Source of the DNA: Metaruminococcus_A sp900762715
GTDB taxonomy: Bacteria; Bacillota; Clostridia; Oscillospirales; Ruminococcaceae
Direction: 5' to 3'
Assembly: GCA_048204295.1 (NCBI GenBank)
Contig: DBFBLF010000012.1
Coordinates: 1-24,764 of the forward strand
DNA: 24,764 bases
Positions 6,696-14,281 of this stretch are shown piece by piece. The position numbers and the translations under genes are program-made. The notes beneath the pieces were generated by a model, which saw only the letters and a program-made list of their open reading frames with translations, was not told the origin of the DNA and made no database searches. How positions within the stretch are numbered: position 1 is the first letter of the stretch; every line of letters begins with the position of its first letter.

Positions 6696-9404
6696 CTATC
6701 GTCTATTTTTTAGACAGCGCTTATACTTGGAAATATCGTGACAGGTCAGCAGGTATGCGTCTTTTCCGTCCCAGGTAAGGGAAGAAGCGTCGGTCAATGT
6801 CCAAATATCCAGGCAGGCGTTATAAATTTCCATAGAGTTGCTGGTATCGCCTTTTTTTAGTGATTGAATCGGGCAGATTTCACAGGGAGTGCCGCGGCCA
6901 AAAAAGATTTTGTAGCAAGTTGCTACTCCAATCTGAGCGGAAGGAACCAATTCCCATGTCTTGTGGTTCGCATAAAGAAGTATGTAATTTTTATCTACCG
7001 TGTAGATCAGGGAATTCTGCTGCTCAAGAAGCATTTCCATTTGACCGACAGTGCGTATTAACCTCTCTTGGGAGCGCTGTTTCAGTAGGAAAGTGCTGAG
7101 AATCCGCGCAAGCATTGAAAGAATGTCAATCTGTTCCTTTGTCCAGAACCGGTGCGCACTGCATTCGTCAAAGCCGACGTAACCTTTGAAAACGCCTTTG
7201 TCGCGGATAGCACACTGAAGCATGGATTTAATGCCCTGCGGGGCGAGAATCCGGTACTGGCTTTCCGGCAGTTCCGCAATATCGCGGCAGTAGAAAATGC
7301 CATTTTCATTAAAGTTTTCATGGAAATTTCCACCCAGGTCTTTTTCATACGATATATTTTGCAGTTGGTCAATTTCCGGTGTAATGCCGGTATTGCACCA
7401 TTCAAAAGTGTTGTTGCAGTACAGGTCGTCTTCAGTGTTTTCAAAAATATAGGCCCGGCTGACGTTAAACTGCTTGCCGATCAATTCCAGCGTCAGGCTG
7501 ACGGCGGTTTCAAGATCGTCCGATTTATATAGAATGCCGAAAACGTACTCAATCAGGCGGTCGCTGAGCAATTTAGCGTTTTGGTCGGAGTCAATCAAAG
7601 TATTGGAGTGGGGCTGCGGAACCATGCTGAAAACTTCTTCTTCCTCCAGCTTTTGATCAAAACGGACACAGCGGTTTTTTCCCTTGCTTTTCGCTTTGTA
7701 TAAAGCAAGATCTGCGTTATGGTAAAGGCGGTTAAAGCTCTTTCCATCCTGCGGGTAAACGGAAATGCCGACGCTGCAGGTGATTTGGTAATCCTTTTTT
7801 TCATCAGCGAACAGTGTGTTGAAAATTTTAATCAGCTGTTCGGCCTTTTGTTCCGCAAATTCTGTATTGGGAATGTTTTTAAGAAAGACAATAAATTCAT
7901 CCCCGCCCAATCTCCCTATGATATCGCTTGAACGGAACTGCTTTTTCATTTCGTTCGAAATGTGGGAGAGCACAGCATCCCCAAAAAGATGCCCTAGGGT
8001 ATCGTTAAACATCTTGAAATTATCAATGTCGATAATCATCAGAGCGCTGAGACCTGATTCGCCGGAGTCGTCAATAAACCGCTCCACTTCATTTTGAGCG
8101 GTCATTTTATTGTAAAGCCCGGTCAGGGAATCCCTTTCCGCTTTATAGAGCAAAACCTGCCGGGACTTTTTTTCATTGTCAATGTCAACGATAACGCCAA
8201 CGGCTTTGACTGGCACACCCTCCTGGTTGTACTGCGTAGTTGCACGGATTCTGCACCAAATAAACCGCCCATCAGCGTTTTGAATGCGGAATTCGGCTTC
8301 CGTATAAGGAGTGCCGTCTTTGACTGTTTCCATAATTTTTGTAAAGGCTGACCGGTCATCCTCGTGAATGCGGGCGCTGAACGAAATCCGTGTACTGATT
8401 TGTTTGTCAATAGGGCTGTAGCCAAACTTCTTTTCCCAATTGGATGAGAATATTAAAGAATCATTCAATATATCCCATTCGAATATGATATCGGTAGTCT
8501 GGTCCATGATAATTTTATGCCGTTCCAAACTAAGACGGAGCTCTTCCTGCCCCTTTTTTTGGGAGGTCATATCAATCAAGATACAGTAAAAAGATTCCTC
8601 TCCGCAGTCGTTGACAATCCGCTGTCCTTTGTCCAGAACATGTAAAACAGTGCCGTCCTTGCGGATTATCCGGTACTCCAGTTCTTTGGTATTCCCGGCC
8701 TCCATCTGTTTCTGAGCAGAGGCGAGAGCGGCCTCCCAGTCTTCTGGGTAAATCATTTCCCAAAAGCTGTTTCCGAATTTTTCTTTAATTTCTTCTCTTG
8801 TATACCCAAACATGGAAATAAATCCATCGCTGACATAAAGTAAGGTAAGTTTTTCATCGAACAGGCAGCGGAATACTCCCCCTGGAATATTATTAGTAAC
8901 AGCCTGCAGGTCGGCATTGCGCGCTTTAAGCGCGGATGTTTTCTCATCCAGCATTTTCTTTAAATAACCGGTCTGATTTGAAAAAAGGACAGGAAAAAAC
9001 TGATCTTCACGCTGATCTTCGCTGAGCTGAGATATATGTACGTGGCATAGTTTCATTCCATTGGCCGAGGCGCGGCATACGGCTGTGAGGCGCACATCAA
9101 TATCAGCCGTATCCTGTTCCAAGCTGTTTTCACGAATTGTCAGAGAACCATAGACGGTAAAAATACCATTATTGTTGTTTTCGGCAAACAAATGGCTTTT
9201 CCGGATTGTAAATGAGCCGTGAAACAGCCGCTCTTCTTCCTGAAGCGCTTTGACCGCATTTTTATAAGAGGTGCAGATTTCGTTTTTGCCGAATCCAATC
9301 CACGTAACGGCAGGATCTAGGTAGGAGACAACCGCGTTAAGGTTACGTTCTTCAAAATAAAGCCGCAGCAGTTTTTGGGCAAATTCAACAACAAGTTTTT
9401 CCAT
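6696..9404 (-). CDS. Multi-domain diguanylate cyclase (SnoaL-like, PAS, PAS, GGDEF, GAF, PAS)
   Basis: 902 residues, soluble. Residues 1-130 resemble a SnoaL/NTF2-like pocket. PAS domains lie at about 160-285 and 290-415, the second ending in the PAC-like VIVDIDNEKKSRQ. The GGDEF domain spans about 420-585 with GRLGGDEFIVFL (GGDEF at 500-504, intact) and an inhibitory I-site RSSD at 491-494, exactly five residues upstream. It should therefore make cyclic di-GMP and be feedback inhibited. A GAF-like domain spans about 610-775 and a further PAS domain about 785-900 carries CYKIFFGRGTPCEICP, a Cys cluster seen in some redox or metal-sensing PAS domains. No EAL domain and no membrane helices. ATG follows AGGAGG by 10 nt. 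Monocistronic, divergent from the glyoxalase-fold gene. Confidence 0.9.
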   Translation of the reverse strand: MEKLVVEFAQKLLRLYFEERNLNAVVSYLDPAVTWIGFGKNEICTSYKNAVKALQEEERLFHGSFTIRKSHLFAENNNNGIFTVYGSLTIRENSLEQDTADIDVRLTAVCRASANGMKLCHVHISQLSEDQREDQFFPVLFSNQTGYLKKMLDEKTSALKARNADLQAVTNNIPGGVFRCLFDEKLTLLYVSDGFISMFGYTREEIKEKFGNSFWEMIYPEDWEAALASAQKQMEAGNTKELEYRIIRKDGTVLHVLDKGQRIVNDCGEESFYCILIDMTSQKKGQEELRLSLERHKIIMDQTTDIIFEWDILNDSLIFSSNWEKKFGYSPIDKQISTRISFSARIHEDDRSAFTKIMETVKDGTPYTEAEFRIQNADGRFIWCRIRATTQYNQEGVPVKAVGVIVDIDNEKKSRQVLLYKAERDSLTGLYNKMTAQNEVERFIDDSGESGLSALMIIDIDNFKMFNDTLGHLFGDAVLSHISNEMKKQFRSSDIIGRLGGDEFIVFLKNIPNTEFAEQKAEQLIKIFNTLFADEKKDYQITCSVGISVYPQDGKSFNRLYHNADLALYKAKSKGKNRCVRFDQKLEEEEVFSMVPQPHSNTLIDSDQNAKLLSDRLIEYVFGILYKSDDLETAVSLTLELIGKQFNVSRAYIFENTEDDLYCNNTFEWCNTGITPEIDQLQNISYEKDLGGNFHENFNENGIFYCRDIAELPESQYRILAPQGIKSMLQCAIRDKGVFKGYVGFDECSAHRFWTKEQIDILSMLARILSTFLLKQRSQERLIRTVGQMEMLLEQQNSLIYTVDKNYILLYANHKTWELVPSAQIGVATCYKIFFGRGTPCEICPIQSLKKGDTSNSMEIYNACLDIWTLTDASSLTWDGKDAYLLTCHDISKYKRCLKNRR

Positions 9405-9434
9405 AACGTTTCTGCCTCCTTTTTTAATGAATGC

Positions 9435-9462
9435 ATTATAACACGAACCAGGAAAATTGCAA
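9435..9462 (-). promoter_or_regulatory. Promoter of the diguanylate cyclase gene
   Basis: On the - strand TTGCAA (9457-9462), 16-nt spacer, TATAAT (9435-9440), about 30 nt before the ATG. A second, extended -10 box TGGTATAAT is visible further upstream on the same strand (9521-9529), so two start sites are possible. Confidence 0.75.
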
Positions 9463-9608
9463 AGAATTATCGTAAAAATTCAGCGGAATATTAAGGGGAA
9501 CAGCGGAAAGAACGCAGTAAATTATACCAGATTATTTTTGAAAAAAATGGAAAAAAATAGTTCTTTGTGTTATGGTAAATACAAATAAAATGAAAAAGGG
9601 GCTTTGAT

Positions 9609-9971
9609 ATGAACGCATGTTACCTGCACACAAATTTTAACGTTTTTGATCTTGAAAAAAGCCTTGCGTTTTACCGCAGGGCATTGGGATTGACCGAAGT
9701 CCGGCGGGTAAACGGACCAGAGGGAGCGTTTACCATTGTATTTCTGGGAGATGGGCAGACCGATGCCCAGCTTGAGCTCACTTGGCTGCGTGACCGGACA
9801 CAACCATATAACCTTGGCGATAAAGAATTCCATATCTGTTACCGTGTTCCGGACAAAAAAGAAGCCCACTCTCTGCATGAGAAAATGGGCTGTATCTGTT
9901 ATGAAAACCGGGAAATGGGCCTTTATTTTATCGAAGACCCGGACGGCTATTGGATTGAAATCATCGACTAA
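9609..9971 (+). CDS. Glyoxalase/VOC-family protein (lactoylglutathione lyase-like)
   Basis: 120 residues, the usual length of a single-subunit glyoxalase I. Two beta-alpha-beta-beta-beta modules are visible. Candidate metal ligands occur at the expected places: H7 (LHTNFNV), E56 (AQLELTW), H75 (EFHICYRV) and E117 (YWIEIID). The motif FYRRALGL after the first helix and EDPDGYWIEI at the end are typical. It likely isomerises the hemithioacetal of methylglyoxal with a thiol, although the thiol in Clostridia need not be glutathione (inference). ATG follows AAAAGGGG. The last 4 nt overlap the convergent metallo-beta-lactamase gene. Confidence 0.88.
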   Translation: MNACYLHTNFNVFDLEKSLAFYRRALGLTEVRRVNGPEGAFTIVFLGDGQTDAQLELTWLRDRTQPYNLGDKEFHICYRVPDKKEAHSLHEKMGCICYENREMGLYFIEDPDGYWIEIID

Positions 9972-10654
9972 AAGCAGAACGTTTGACCCGGCCTGGTGAT
10001 CTCTGCTATGCTCGAGGCGTATTCCGCCGCACGTGGGTCGGATTTCAGCCGCCCGATTACGCTGTGATCTCCCCACATGTGCATGGGAAAAATCATTTTT
10101 GCTTGGGTTGTACGGGCAAAGAAATCCACACCGTACAGGTAGGCGTCCTCCAGCCGCGGGTCAAGCGGGACAAAGGCGAGATCTATTTTTATTCCCGCAA
10201 GCTTTTCTATTTCACGGCGGTAGCTCAGAGCCATTTCAGCATTATAGGAGTCACTTTCCCCGTTCCAGTGCCACCAGTTGAGATCACCCGCGTGGTAGAT
10301 TGTCAGACCGTCCACTTCTACGAGAAAAGCAACCCCTTCGTCTGTGGAGTCAAGCGCCTTTACCGTAACGCCGTCAAATCGCAGCGTTTCATTCGGGTGG
10401 ACAGAAAAACAGCCTTCTTTTGAGGGAATGTCATAGGAAAGGATAACCTGTATAGCCGGGTTCTTTTCTTTCCACGCCAAAATGCCGGGAACGTAGTGGT
10501 CGCTGTGGCGGTGGGACGCAAAAACCGCCGTCCCGCCTTCAGCGGGGAAAGGACTGAACTCCGGAGGAATCCCGTCGTAATCAAAAACCAGGAAATGGCT
10601 TTGTGTCTTTACAGTAAACCCGCTGTGGTGCAAGTATTGTATTTCAGCTCGCAT
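9968..10654 (-). CDS. Metallo-beta-lactamase-fold hydrolase (UlaG/YtkL-like)
   Basis: About 228 residues. The zinc motif HxHxDH is SHRHSDHY (H48, H50, D52, H53), and a further ligand pattern is YHAGDLNWWHW in the middle and MFPMHMWGDHS-type histidines near the end (IFPMHMWGDH). The family includes UlaG-type lactonases and many uncharacterised hydrolases, so the substrate is unknown. The start is ATG 10654, preceded by AAGGAGTG 6 nt upstream; the frame is open a further 10 codons without support. Its TAG stop overlaps the TAA of the convergent glyoxalase-fold gene, and no terminator separates the two. Confidence 0.85.
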   Translation of the reverse strand: MRAEIQYLHHSGFTVKTQSHFLVFDYDGIPPEFSPFPAEGGTAVFASHRHSDHYVPGILAWKEKNPAIQVILSYDIPSKEGCFSVHPNETLRFDGVTVKALDSTDEGVAFLVEVDGLTIYHAGDLNWWHWNGESDSYNAEMALSYRREIEKLAGIKIDLAFVPLDPRLEDAYLYGVDFFARTTQAKMIFPMHMWGDHSVIGRLKSDPRAAEYASSIAEITRPGQTFCF

Positions 10655-10674
10655 TACGTTCACTCCTTTTTGCC

Positions 10675-10703
10675 AGTATAGCATTTTTTACACAAATTGA
10701 AAA
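10675..10703 (-). promoter_or_regulatory. Extended -10 promoter of the metallo-beta-lactamase-fold gene
   Basis: On the - strand TTTTCA (10698-10703), 17-nt spacer ending in TGC, then TATACT (10675-10680), forming an extended -10 TGCTATACT about 20 nt before the ATG. Confidence 0.65.
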
Positions 10704-10732
10704 TGGGAAGACTGAGCCTATCGAAAATTATT

Positions 10733-10776
10733 GTATAAAAAAGCGGAAAGAGGTGTCTCTTTCCGCTTTTTTATAC
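10733..10776 (-). terminator. Strong terminator of hsp20
   Basis: A perfect 20-bp stem (10733-10752 with 10757-10776) around GTGT, with GC core GCGGAAAGAG and flanking A6/T6 tracts, so it works in both directions. It starts 5 nt after the hsp20 stop. Confidence 0.92.
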
Positions 10777-10781
10777 AGTTT

Positions 10782-11207
10782 TTATTCCAGCTCAATCCTT
10801 CTTGGAGCCGGTCTTTGAGAAGGCTCCTTTTTCGGCATCGTCAGGGTCAGAAGCCCGTTCTCGTAAGACGCCTTGATTTCTTTCTCATCAATGTCGCTTA
10901 CGTCAAAGCTACGGACAAAGGAGCCGTACCGGCGCTCCCGCCGCAAATAACGTCCGTCTTCTTTTTGTTCCTTTTCTTCTTTGTGCTCGGCGCGTACGGT
11001 TAAATAGCCGTTTTCTACGTCAATGCTGATGTCCTTTTTTTCAAAACCGGGGAGTTCTGCCTCTACAATATACCGGTTTCCCTTATCCAATACATCGGTA
11101 CGGAAAGAGCCAAGCGAACCTCCAAATCCGTTAAAAAAATCTTTTTCCATTGATTCCAGGGAGCGGAACCAGTCGTCCCTGCGTCCAAACGGCATTAAGT
11201 CAAACAT
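10782..11207 (-). CDS. Small heat-shock protein, Hsp20/alpha-crystallin family
   Basis: 141 residues. The N-terminal arm MFDLMPFGRRDDWFRSLE is followed by an alpha-crystallin domain at about 35-128, with VEAELPGFEKKDISIDVENGYLTV-type strands and the family motif ASYENGLLTLTMPK. A short C-terminal tail ends RRIELE, holding an IxI-like anchor. It acts as an ATP-independent holdase in the cytoplasm. ATG follows AGGAGGG. An inverted repeat matching CIRCE lies about 170 nt upstream, so HrcA repression is expected. A short upstream frame overlaps its start (see 11195-11293). The gene ends in a strong bidirectional terminator. Confidence 0.95.
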   Translation of the reverse strand: MFDLMPFGRRDDWFRSLESMEKDFFNGFGGSLGSFRTDVLDKGNRYIVEAELPGFEKKDISIDVENGYLTVRAEHKEEKEQKEDGRYLRRERRYGSFVRSFDVSDIDEKEIKASYENGLLTLTMPKKEPSQRPAPRRIELE

Positions 11208-11293
11208 AAAATTCCCTCCTGATAATTTTTAATAGCAATGTTATTGGTCTTTATATTTATTTTGGCCCATGGCAACCACCTTCCCTCTGGCAT
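11195..11293 (-). CDS. Possible 32-codon leader ORF overlapping the hsp20 start
   Basis: In the long hsp20 leader, an ATG at 11293 lies 7 nt after AAAAAGGA and opens 32 codons that end in a TAA 13 nt inside hsp20, in another frame. It contains MPEGRWLPWAK and the hsp20 ribosome binding site. An alternative ATG at 11300 opens 19 codons (11241-11300). Neither peptide is recognised. Overlap with the hsp20 start could couple translation. It may also be chance. Confidence 0.25.
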   Translation of the reverse strand: MPEGRWLPWAKINIKTNNIAIKNYQEGILCLT

Positions 11294-11376
11294 GAGCCAT
11301 TCCTTTTTGTTTACAATTTTATTTTATCCGGGGATTGTAAGGATATTTTGCATGAAATTTTAAGAATTTGTAAAAA

Positions 11377-11403
11377 TTAGCACTCTAATACATAGAGTGC
11401 TAA
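11377..11403 (-). promoter_or_regulatory. CIRCE operator (HrcA binding site)
   Basis: A perfect match to the CIRCE consensus: TTAGCACTC, 9-nt spacer TAATACATA, GAGTGCTAA. HrcA is the heat-shock repressor that binds this site. It lies in the divergent hsp20/ZIP gap, about 170 nt from the hsp20 ATG and about 80 nt upstream of the ZIP promoter -35. It most likely controls hsp20 (inference). Confidence 0.95.
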
Positions 11404-11480
11404 AATAAAAATATCCTGTGAAATTTTAACAATAATCCGTAATTTGTCGCCATTTATATCTGCAATTTTTGCAAATTCTA

Positions 11481-11508
11481 TTGCGATAAAACCGGGAATC
11501 GTTATAAT
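11481..11508 (+). promoter_or_regulatory. Sigma-A promoter of the ZIP transporter
   Basis: TTGCGA (11481-11486), 16-nt spacer, TATAAT (11503-11508), about 35 nt before the start codon. The rest of the 330-nt gap holds the CIRCE operator and the long hsp20 leader. Confidence 0.8.
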
Positions 11509-11543
11509 ATAGGTATTAGTTTAAATACAAAGGATGAAAATTG

Positions 11544-12332
11544 GTGGACAATCCGCTTTTTCTTTCGCTTCTTGGAACAAGCTTTTCATTTTTGGGGACG
11601 GCCCTTGGCGCCGCCATGGTTTTTTTGTTCCGGGGACAAGTAAAGGTATCGCTTCAAAAAGTGTTTTTGGGGTTTGCGTCGGGTATTATGCTGGCAGCTT
11701 CCTTTTGGTCGCTGCTCCTGCCGGCAATGGAGCTTTCCGTCCAGCTTGGGATGAGCGAGTGGATTCCCGCGGCAACGGGTTTCTGTACCGGCGGCGCTTT
11801 TCTTTTCCTACTTGATAAGCTTCTTCCCCACCTCCATTTTGGCTCGGATAAGCCGGAGGGAATGTCCAGCCGGCTTAAGCGTACGACTATGCTTGTTTTT
11901 GCTGTTACCTTACATAATATTCCGGAAGGGATGGCAGTGGGCCTCAGCTTTGCCCTGTCCGCGCAGAGTGGCTCTCCGGTGACGTTCGCGGGGGCGCTCG
12001 TGCTGGCATTTGGCATGGCGCTTCAGAATTTCCCTGAGGGCGCGGCAATTTCCCTGCCGCTGCTTAAAGAAGGATTCAGCAAACGGAAATCGTTTGCTTG
12101 CGGTGCGCTTTCCGGCATCGTTGAGCCGGTGGCAGGCGTAATCGGTGCTCTTCTTGCTTTTACAATTGTTCAGGTCATGCCGTTTATGCTGGCCTTTGCC
12201 GCGGGCGCTATGATTTATGTAGTGGTTGACGAGCTGGTTCCTCAGGCTTACAACGAACATACAAACAGCGCAACACTCGCGGCAATGCTCGGTTTTATTC
12301 TGATGATGGTACTTGACGTTGCATTTGGATAG
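11544..12332 (+). CDS. ZIP-family metal (zinc/iron) transporter
   Basis: About 262 residues with roughly eight hydrophobic helices. The two metal-binding helices are seen as HNIPEGMAVGL (H124, E128) and QNFPEGAAISLPLL (N162, E165), the signature of the ZIP superfamily. A short His-containing loop LLPHLHFG precedes them. It belongs to the GufA-like bacterial branch and would import a divalent metal, probably zinc, across the membrane. The start is GTG 11544 or TTG 11541, and AAAGGATG is better spaced for GTG. Promoter at 11481. No metal-regulator site is seen. Confidence 0.9.
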   Translation: MDNPLFLSLLGTSFSFLGTALGAAMVFLFRGQVKVSLQKVFLGFASGIMLAASFWSLLLPAMELSVQLGMSEWIPAATGFCTGGAFLFLLDKLLPHLHFGSDKPEGMSSRLKRTTMLVFAVTLHNIPEGMAVGLSFALSAQSGSPVTFAGALVLAFGMALQNFPEGAAISLPLLKEGFSKRKSFACGALSGIVEPVAGVIGALLAFTIVQVMPFMLAFAAGAMIYVVVDELVPQAYNEHTNSATLAAMLGFILMMVLDVAFG

Positions 12333-12397
12333 TGCCCTGCTGTTTAAGAGAGGAACTTTCGCGTCTTAACGTTTTGGCTAGTGCTTGTGCTTTCATG

Positions 12398-12425
12398 TTG
12401 TTATTATTACCAATGCATATACAAT
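12398..12425 (+). promoter_or_regulatory. Probable promoter of the ThuA-Gfo/Idh-rhaA operon
   Basis: TTGTTA (12398-12403), 16-nt spacer, TACAAT (12420-12425), about 24 nt before the ATG of the ThuA-like gene. No catabolite repression or sugar-regulator operator was recognised. Confidence 0.5.
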
Positions 12426-12448
12426 TTAATTTTTCGGGGGAAATTATT

Positions 12449-13114
12449 ATGACAAAAAATCCGCTTAAGGTAGCTGTAGTAGTTGGGCACCACTCCTATG
12501 AAGTCCAACCGTTTCAGGAGATGTTTGAATCGTTTCCTGGAATGCACTGCTACATTCAGCATCTGGAACAGTTTACAAGCAGCTCAAAAGAGGTTAGAGA
12601 AAGCTACGACGTTGTTGTTTTCTACACAATGTGGCTGGATACCCCGGTCAATGACGGCCCGTGGTATGAAGGTGAGGCGCTGAATGCTTTGAGCGGGCTC
12701 GGAGAGACCGGCCAGGGGATCCTAATGCTCCATCATTCCATTTTAGCATTTCGGGAATGGCCTCTCTGGAAAGAAGTTACGGGGCTTGACCCTAAGAAAT
12801 ACCGCGATTACCATCTTGATGAAACGATGAGCTTTCACGTTGCCGCCCCTGACCACCCGATCATGAAAGGCATCCCGGATTTTACCATGGTGGACGAAGC
12901 CTATGAGTCGGATGGGGTAGAGGAGATTCCGGGAATTGAAGTTTTGATGACGACTGCCCATCCGAAAAATATTCCGACTGTCGCCTGGACCAGGCAGTAT
13001 AAGAAATCCAAGGTGTTTTGCTACCAGTCCGGACATTGTAATACCTCCTATTCCAACGAATACTTTCGTGAAATCCTGCGCCGCGGCATTCTTTGGACCG
13101 TCGATCAAATTTAA
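12449..13114 (+). CDS. ThuA-like protein (trehalose-utilisation/glutamine-amidotransferase fold)
   Basis: 221 residues of a class I amidotransferase-like flavodoxin fold. The N-terminal strand is LKVAVVVGHHSYEVQPFQEMF, the nucleophile-elbow region is GQGILMLHHSILAF, and the C-terminal signature is CYQSGHCNTSYSNEYFREILRRGILWTVDQI. ThuA proteins work beside Gfo/Idh/MocA oxidoreductases on 3-keto-glycosides in other bacteria. The start is ATG 12449 behind CGGGGGAAA; an upstream extension of 39 codons reaches back to overlap the ZIP stop but lacks a ribosome binding site. It is the first gene of a three-gene operon, with 42 nt to the next. Confidence 0.85.
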   Translation: MTKNPLKVAVVVGHHSYEVQPFQEMFESFPGMHCYIQHLEQFTSSSKEVRESYDVVVFYTMWLDTPVNDGPWYEGEALNALSGLGETGQGILMLHHSILAFREWPLWKEVTGLDPKKYRDYHLDETMSFHVAAPDHPIMKGIPDFTMVDEAYESDGVEEIPGIEVLMTTAHPKNIPTVAWTRQYKKSKVFCYQSGHCNTSYSNEYFREILRRGILWTVDQI

Positions 13115-13156
13115 AACGCAGTACGAAACCAAGCTTAAAATGAGAGAGGAACCATA

Positions 13157-14245
13157 ATGGCATATAAAGCAATTTTAGTCGGCATCGGCTCTTGGGGCGA
13201 GTGGTGGTGCGAGCACTTCCTTCCACCAAATATCAAAGACGGCACACTTGAAGTCGTGGCTGCAGTCGATAAAAACCCAAATTCGCTGGAAACAGCCAAA
13301 AAATATTTAAATCTCACCGATGCGCGTTGTTATACCGATGCGGAAACCGCATTCCGCGAAAATAAGGCGGATTTCTGCATCAATGTAGTCACACCGGCGC
13401 ACCATGAAGAGATTGTAGACCTGGCAATCAAATACAATCTGCATATCTTGTCTGAAAAGCCAATTGCCGATACCCTTGAAGGTGCGGTGCGGATTGCGGA
13501 AAAGGTAAAACGCGCCGGGCTGAAAATGGGCGTGACGATGAGTCACCGTTTCGATCAGGATAAGACCTCGCTGCGCGGTCAGCTCCGCAGCGGCAGGTGG
13601 GGAACGCTTGATTACCTTGTCACCCGTTTTACTTGCGACTGCCGGAAATACGGGAGCTGGGGTGAATTCCGGCATGAAATCGCTTATCCGCTGATGCTTG
13701 AAGGCGCTGTCCATCACCTTGATATTCTTGCCGACCTTGCGGGCGCCAAGTGCGAAACAATATATATGCAGAGCTGGCGGCCTTCATGGGGAGAATTTAA
13801 AGGGGATTGCAACGCCCTGGTTACAATGACCTTTGAAAACGGTGTTAAAGCGGTTTATGAGGGTGCGAAAACCAATGCTGTTACTCTGAACTGGTGGAGT
13901 CACGAATATTTCCGCGCGGAGTGTGAAAACGGAACGCTTCTTTTAAACCAGAGAAAACTCGAAGTTTTTCCGTATAATCCGGAAACAACCATTGCAAAAG
14001 CTTTGGAAGGGGAAGGTGTCCCAATCCCGCTGCTCCAGCAGAAAAAATGGGCTAACACCTGGCTGATTGAAAAATTTGTCCGCTGGCTGGATGGCGGCGA
14101 GCGGATGGAAACCAATGTAGAGGATAACCTCCAGTCGGTTGCGCACATTTTTGCTGCAATTGAAAGCGCGCGTACCGGCCAGGTTGTCCGGGTGCAGGAG
14201 TTTTTGGAAAAGACCCGTGAAAAGGTTTTAAGTGAAATGAAGTAA
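13157..14245 (+). CDS. Gfo/Idh/MocA-family NAD(P)-dependent sugar oxidoreductase
   Basis: 362 residues. The N-terminal Rossmann motif is ILVGIGSWGEWW (GxGxxG at 9-14), and the family motif EKP is SEKPIADT (E100-K101-P102). In the C-terminal domain LEGAVHHLDILADLAG carries the expected catalytic His and Asp region. Such enzymes oxidise or reduce a sugar or polyol hydroxyl using a nicotinamide cofactor. Placement between a ThuA-like protein and L-rhamnose isomerase suggests a deoxy-hexose or glycoside substrate (inference). ATG follows AGAGAGGA. A small hairpin CGGGC-ACA-GCCCG lies in the gap before rhaA and could stabilise or tune the transcript. Confidence 0.9.
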   Translation: MAYKAILVGIGSWGEWWCEHFLPPNIKDGTLEVVAAVDKNPNSLETAKKYLNLTDARCYTDAETAFRENKADFCINVVTPAHHEEIVDLAIKYNLHILSEKPIADTLEGAVRIAEKVKRAGLKMGVTMSHRFDQDKTSLRGQLRSGRWGTLDYLVTRFTCDCRKYGSWGEFRHEIAYPLMLEGAVHHLDILADLAGAKCETIYMQSWRPSWGEFKGDCNALVTMTFENGVKAVYEGAKTNAVTLNWWSHEYFRAECENGTLLLNQRKLEVFPYNPETTIAKALEGEGVPIPLLQQKKWANTWLIEKFVRWLDGGERMETNVEDNLQSVAHIFAAIESARTGQVVRVQEFLEKTREKVLSEMK

Positions 14246-14281
14246 GGCGGGCACAGCCCGTTTGGCAGAGGAGTTTTTTAG

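Noticed and set aside
12332..12448. 39-codon N-terminal extension of the ThuA-like protein
   Set aside because: It contains an odd hydrophobic run, lacks a ribosome binding site, and overlaps the ZIP stop codon. The family N-terminus begins at the ATG 12449, which has its own site.
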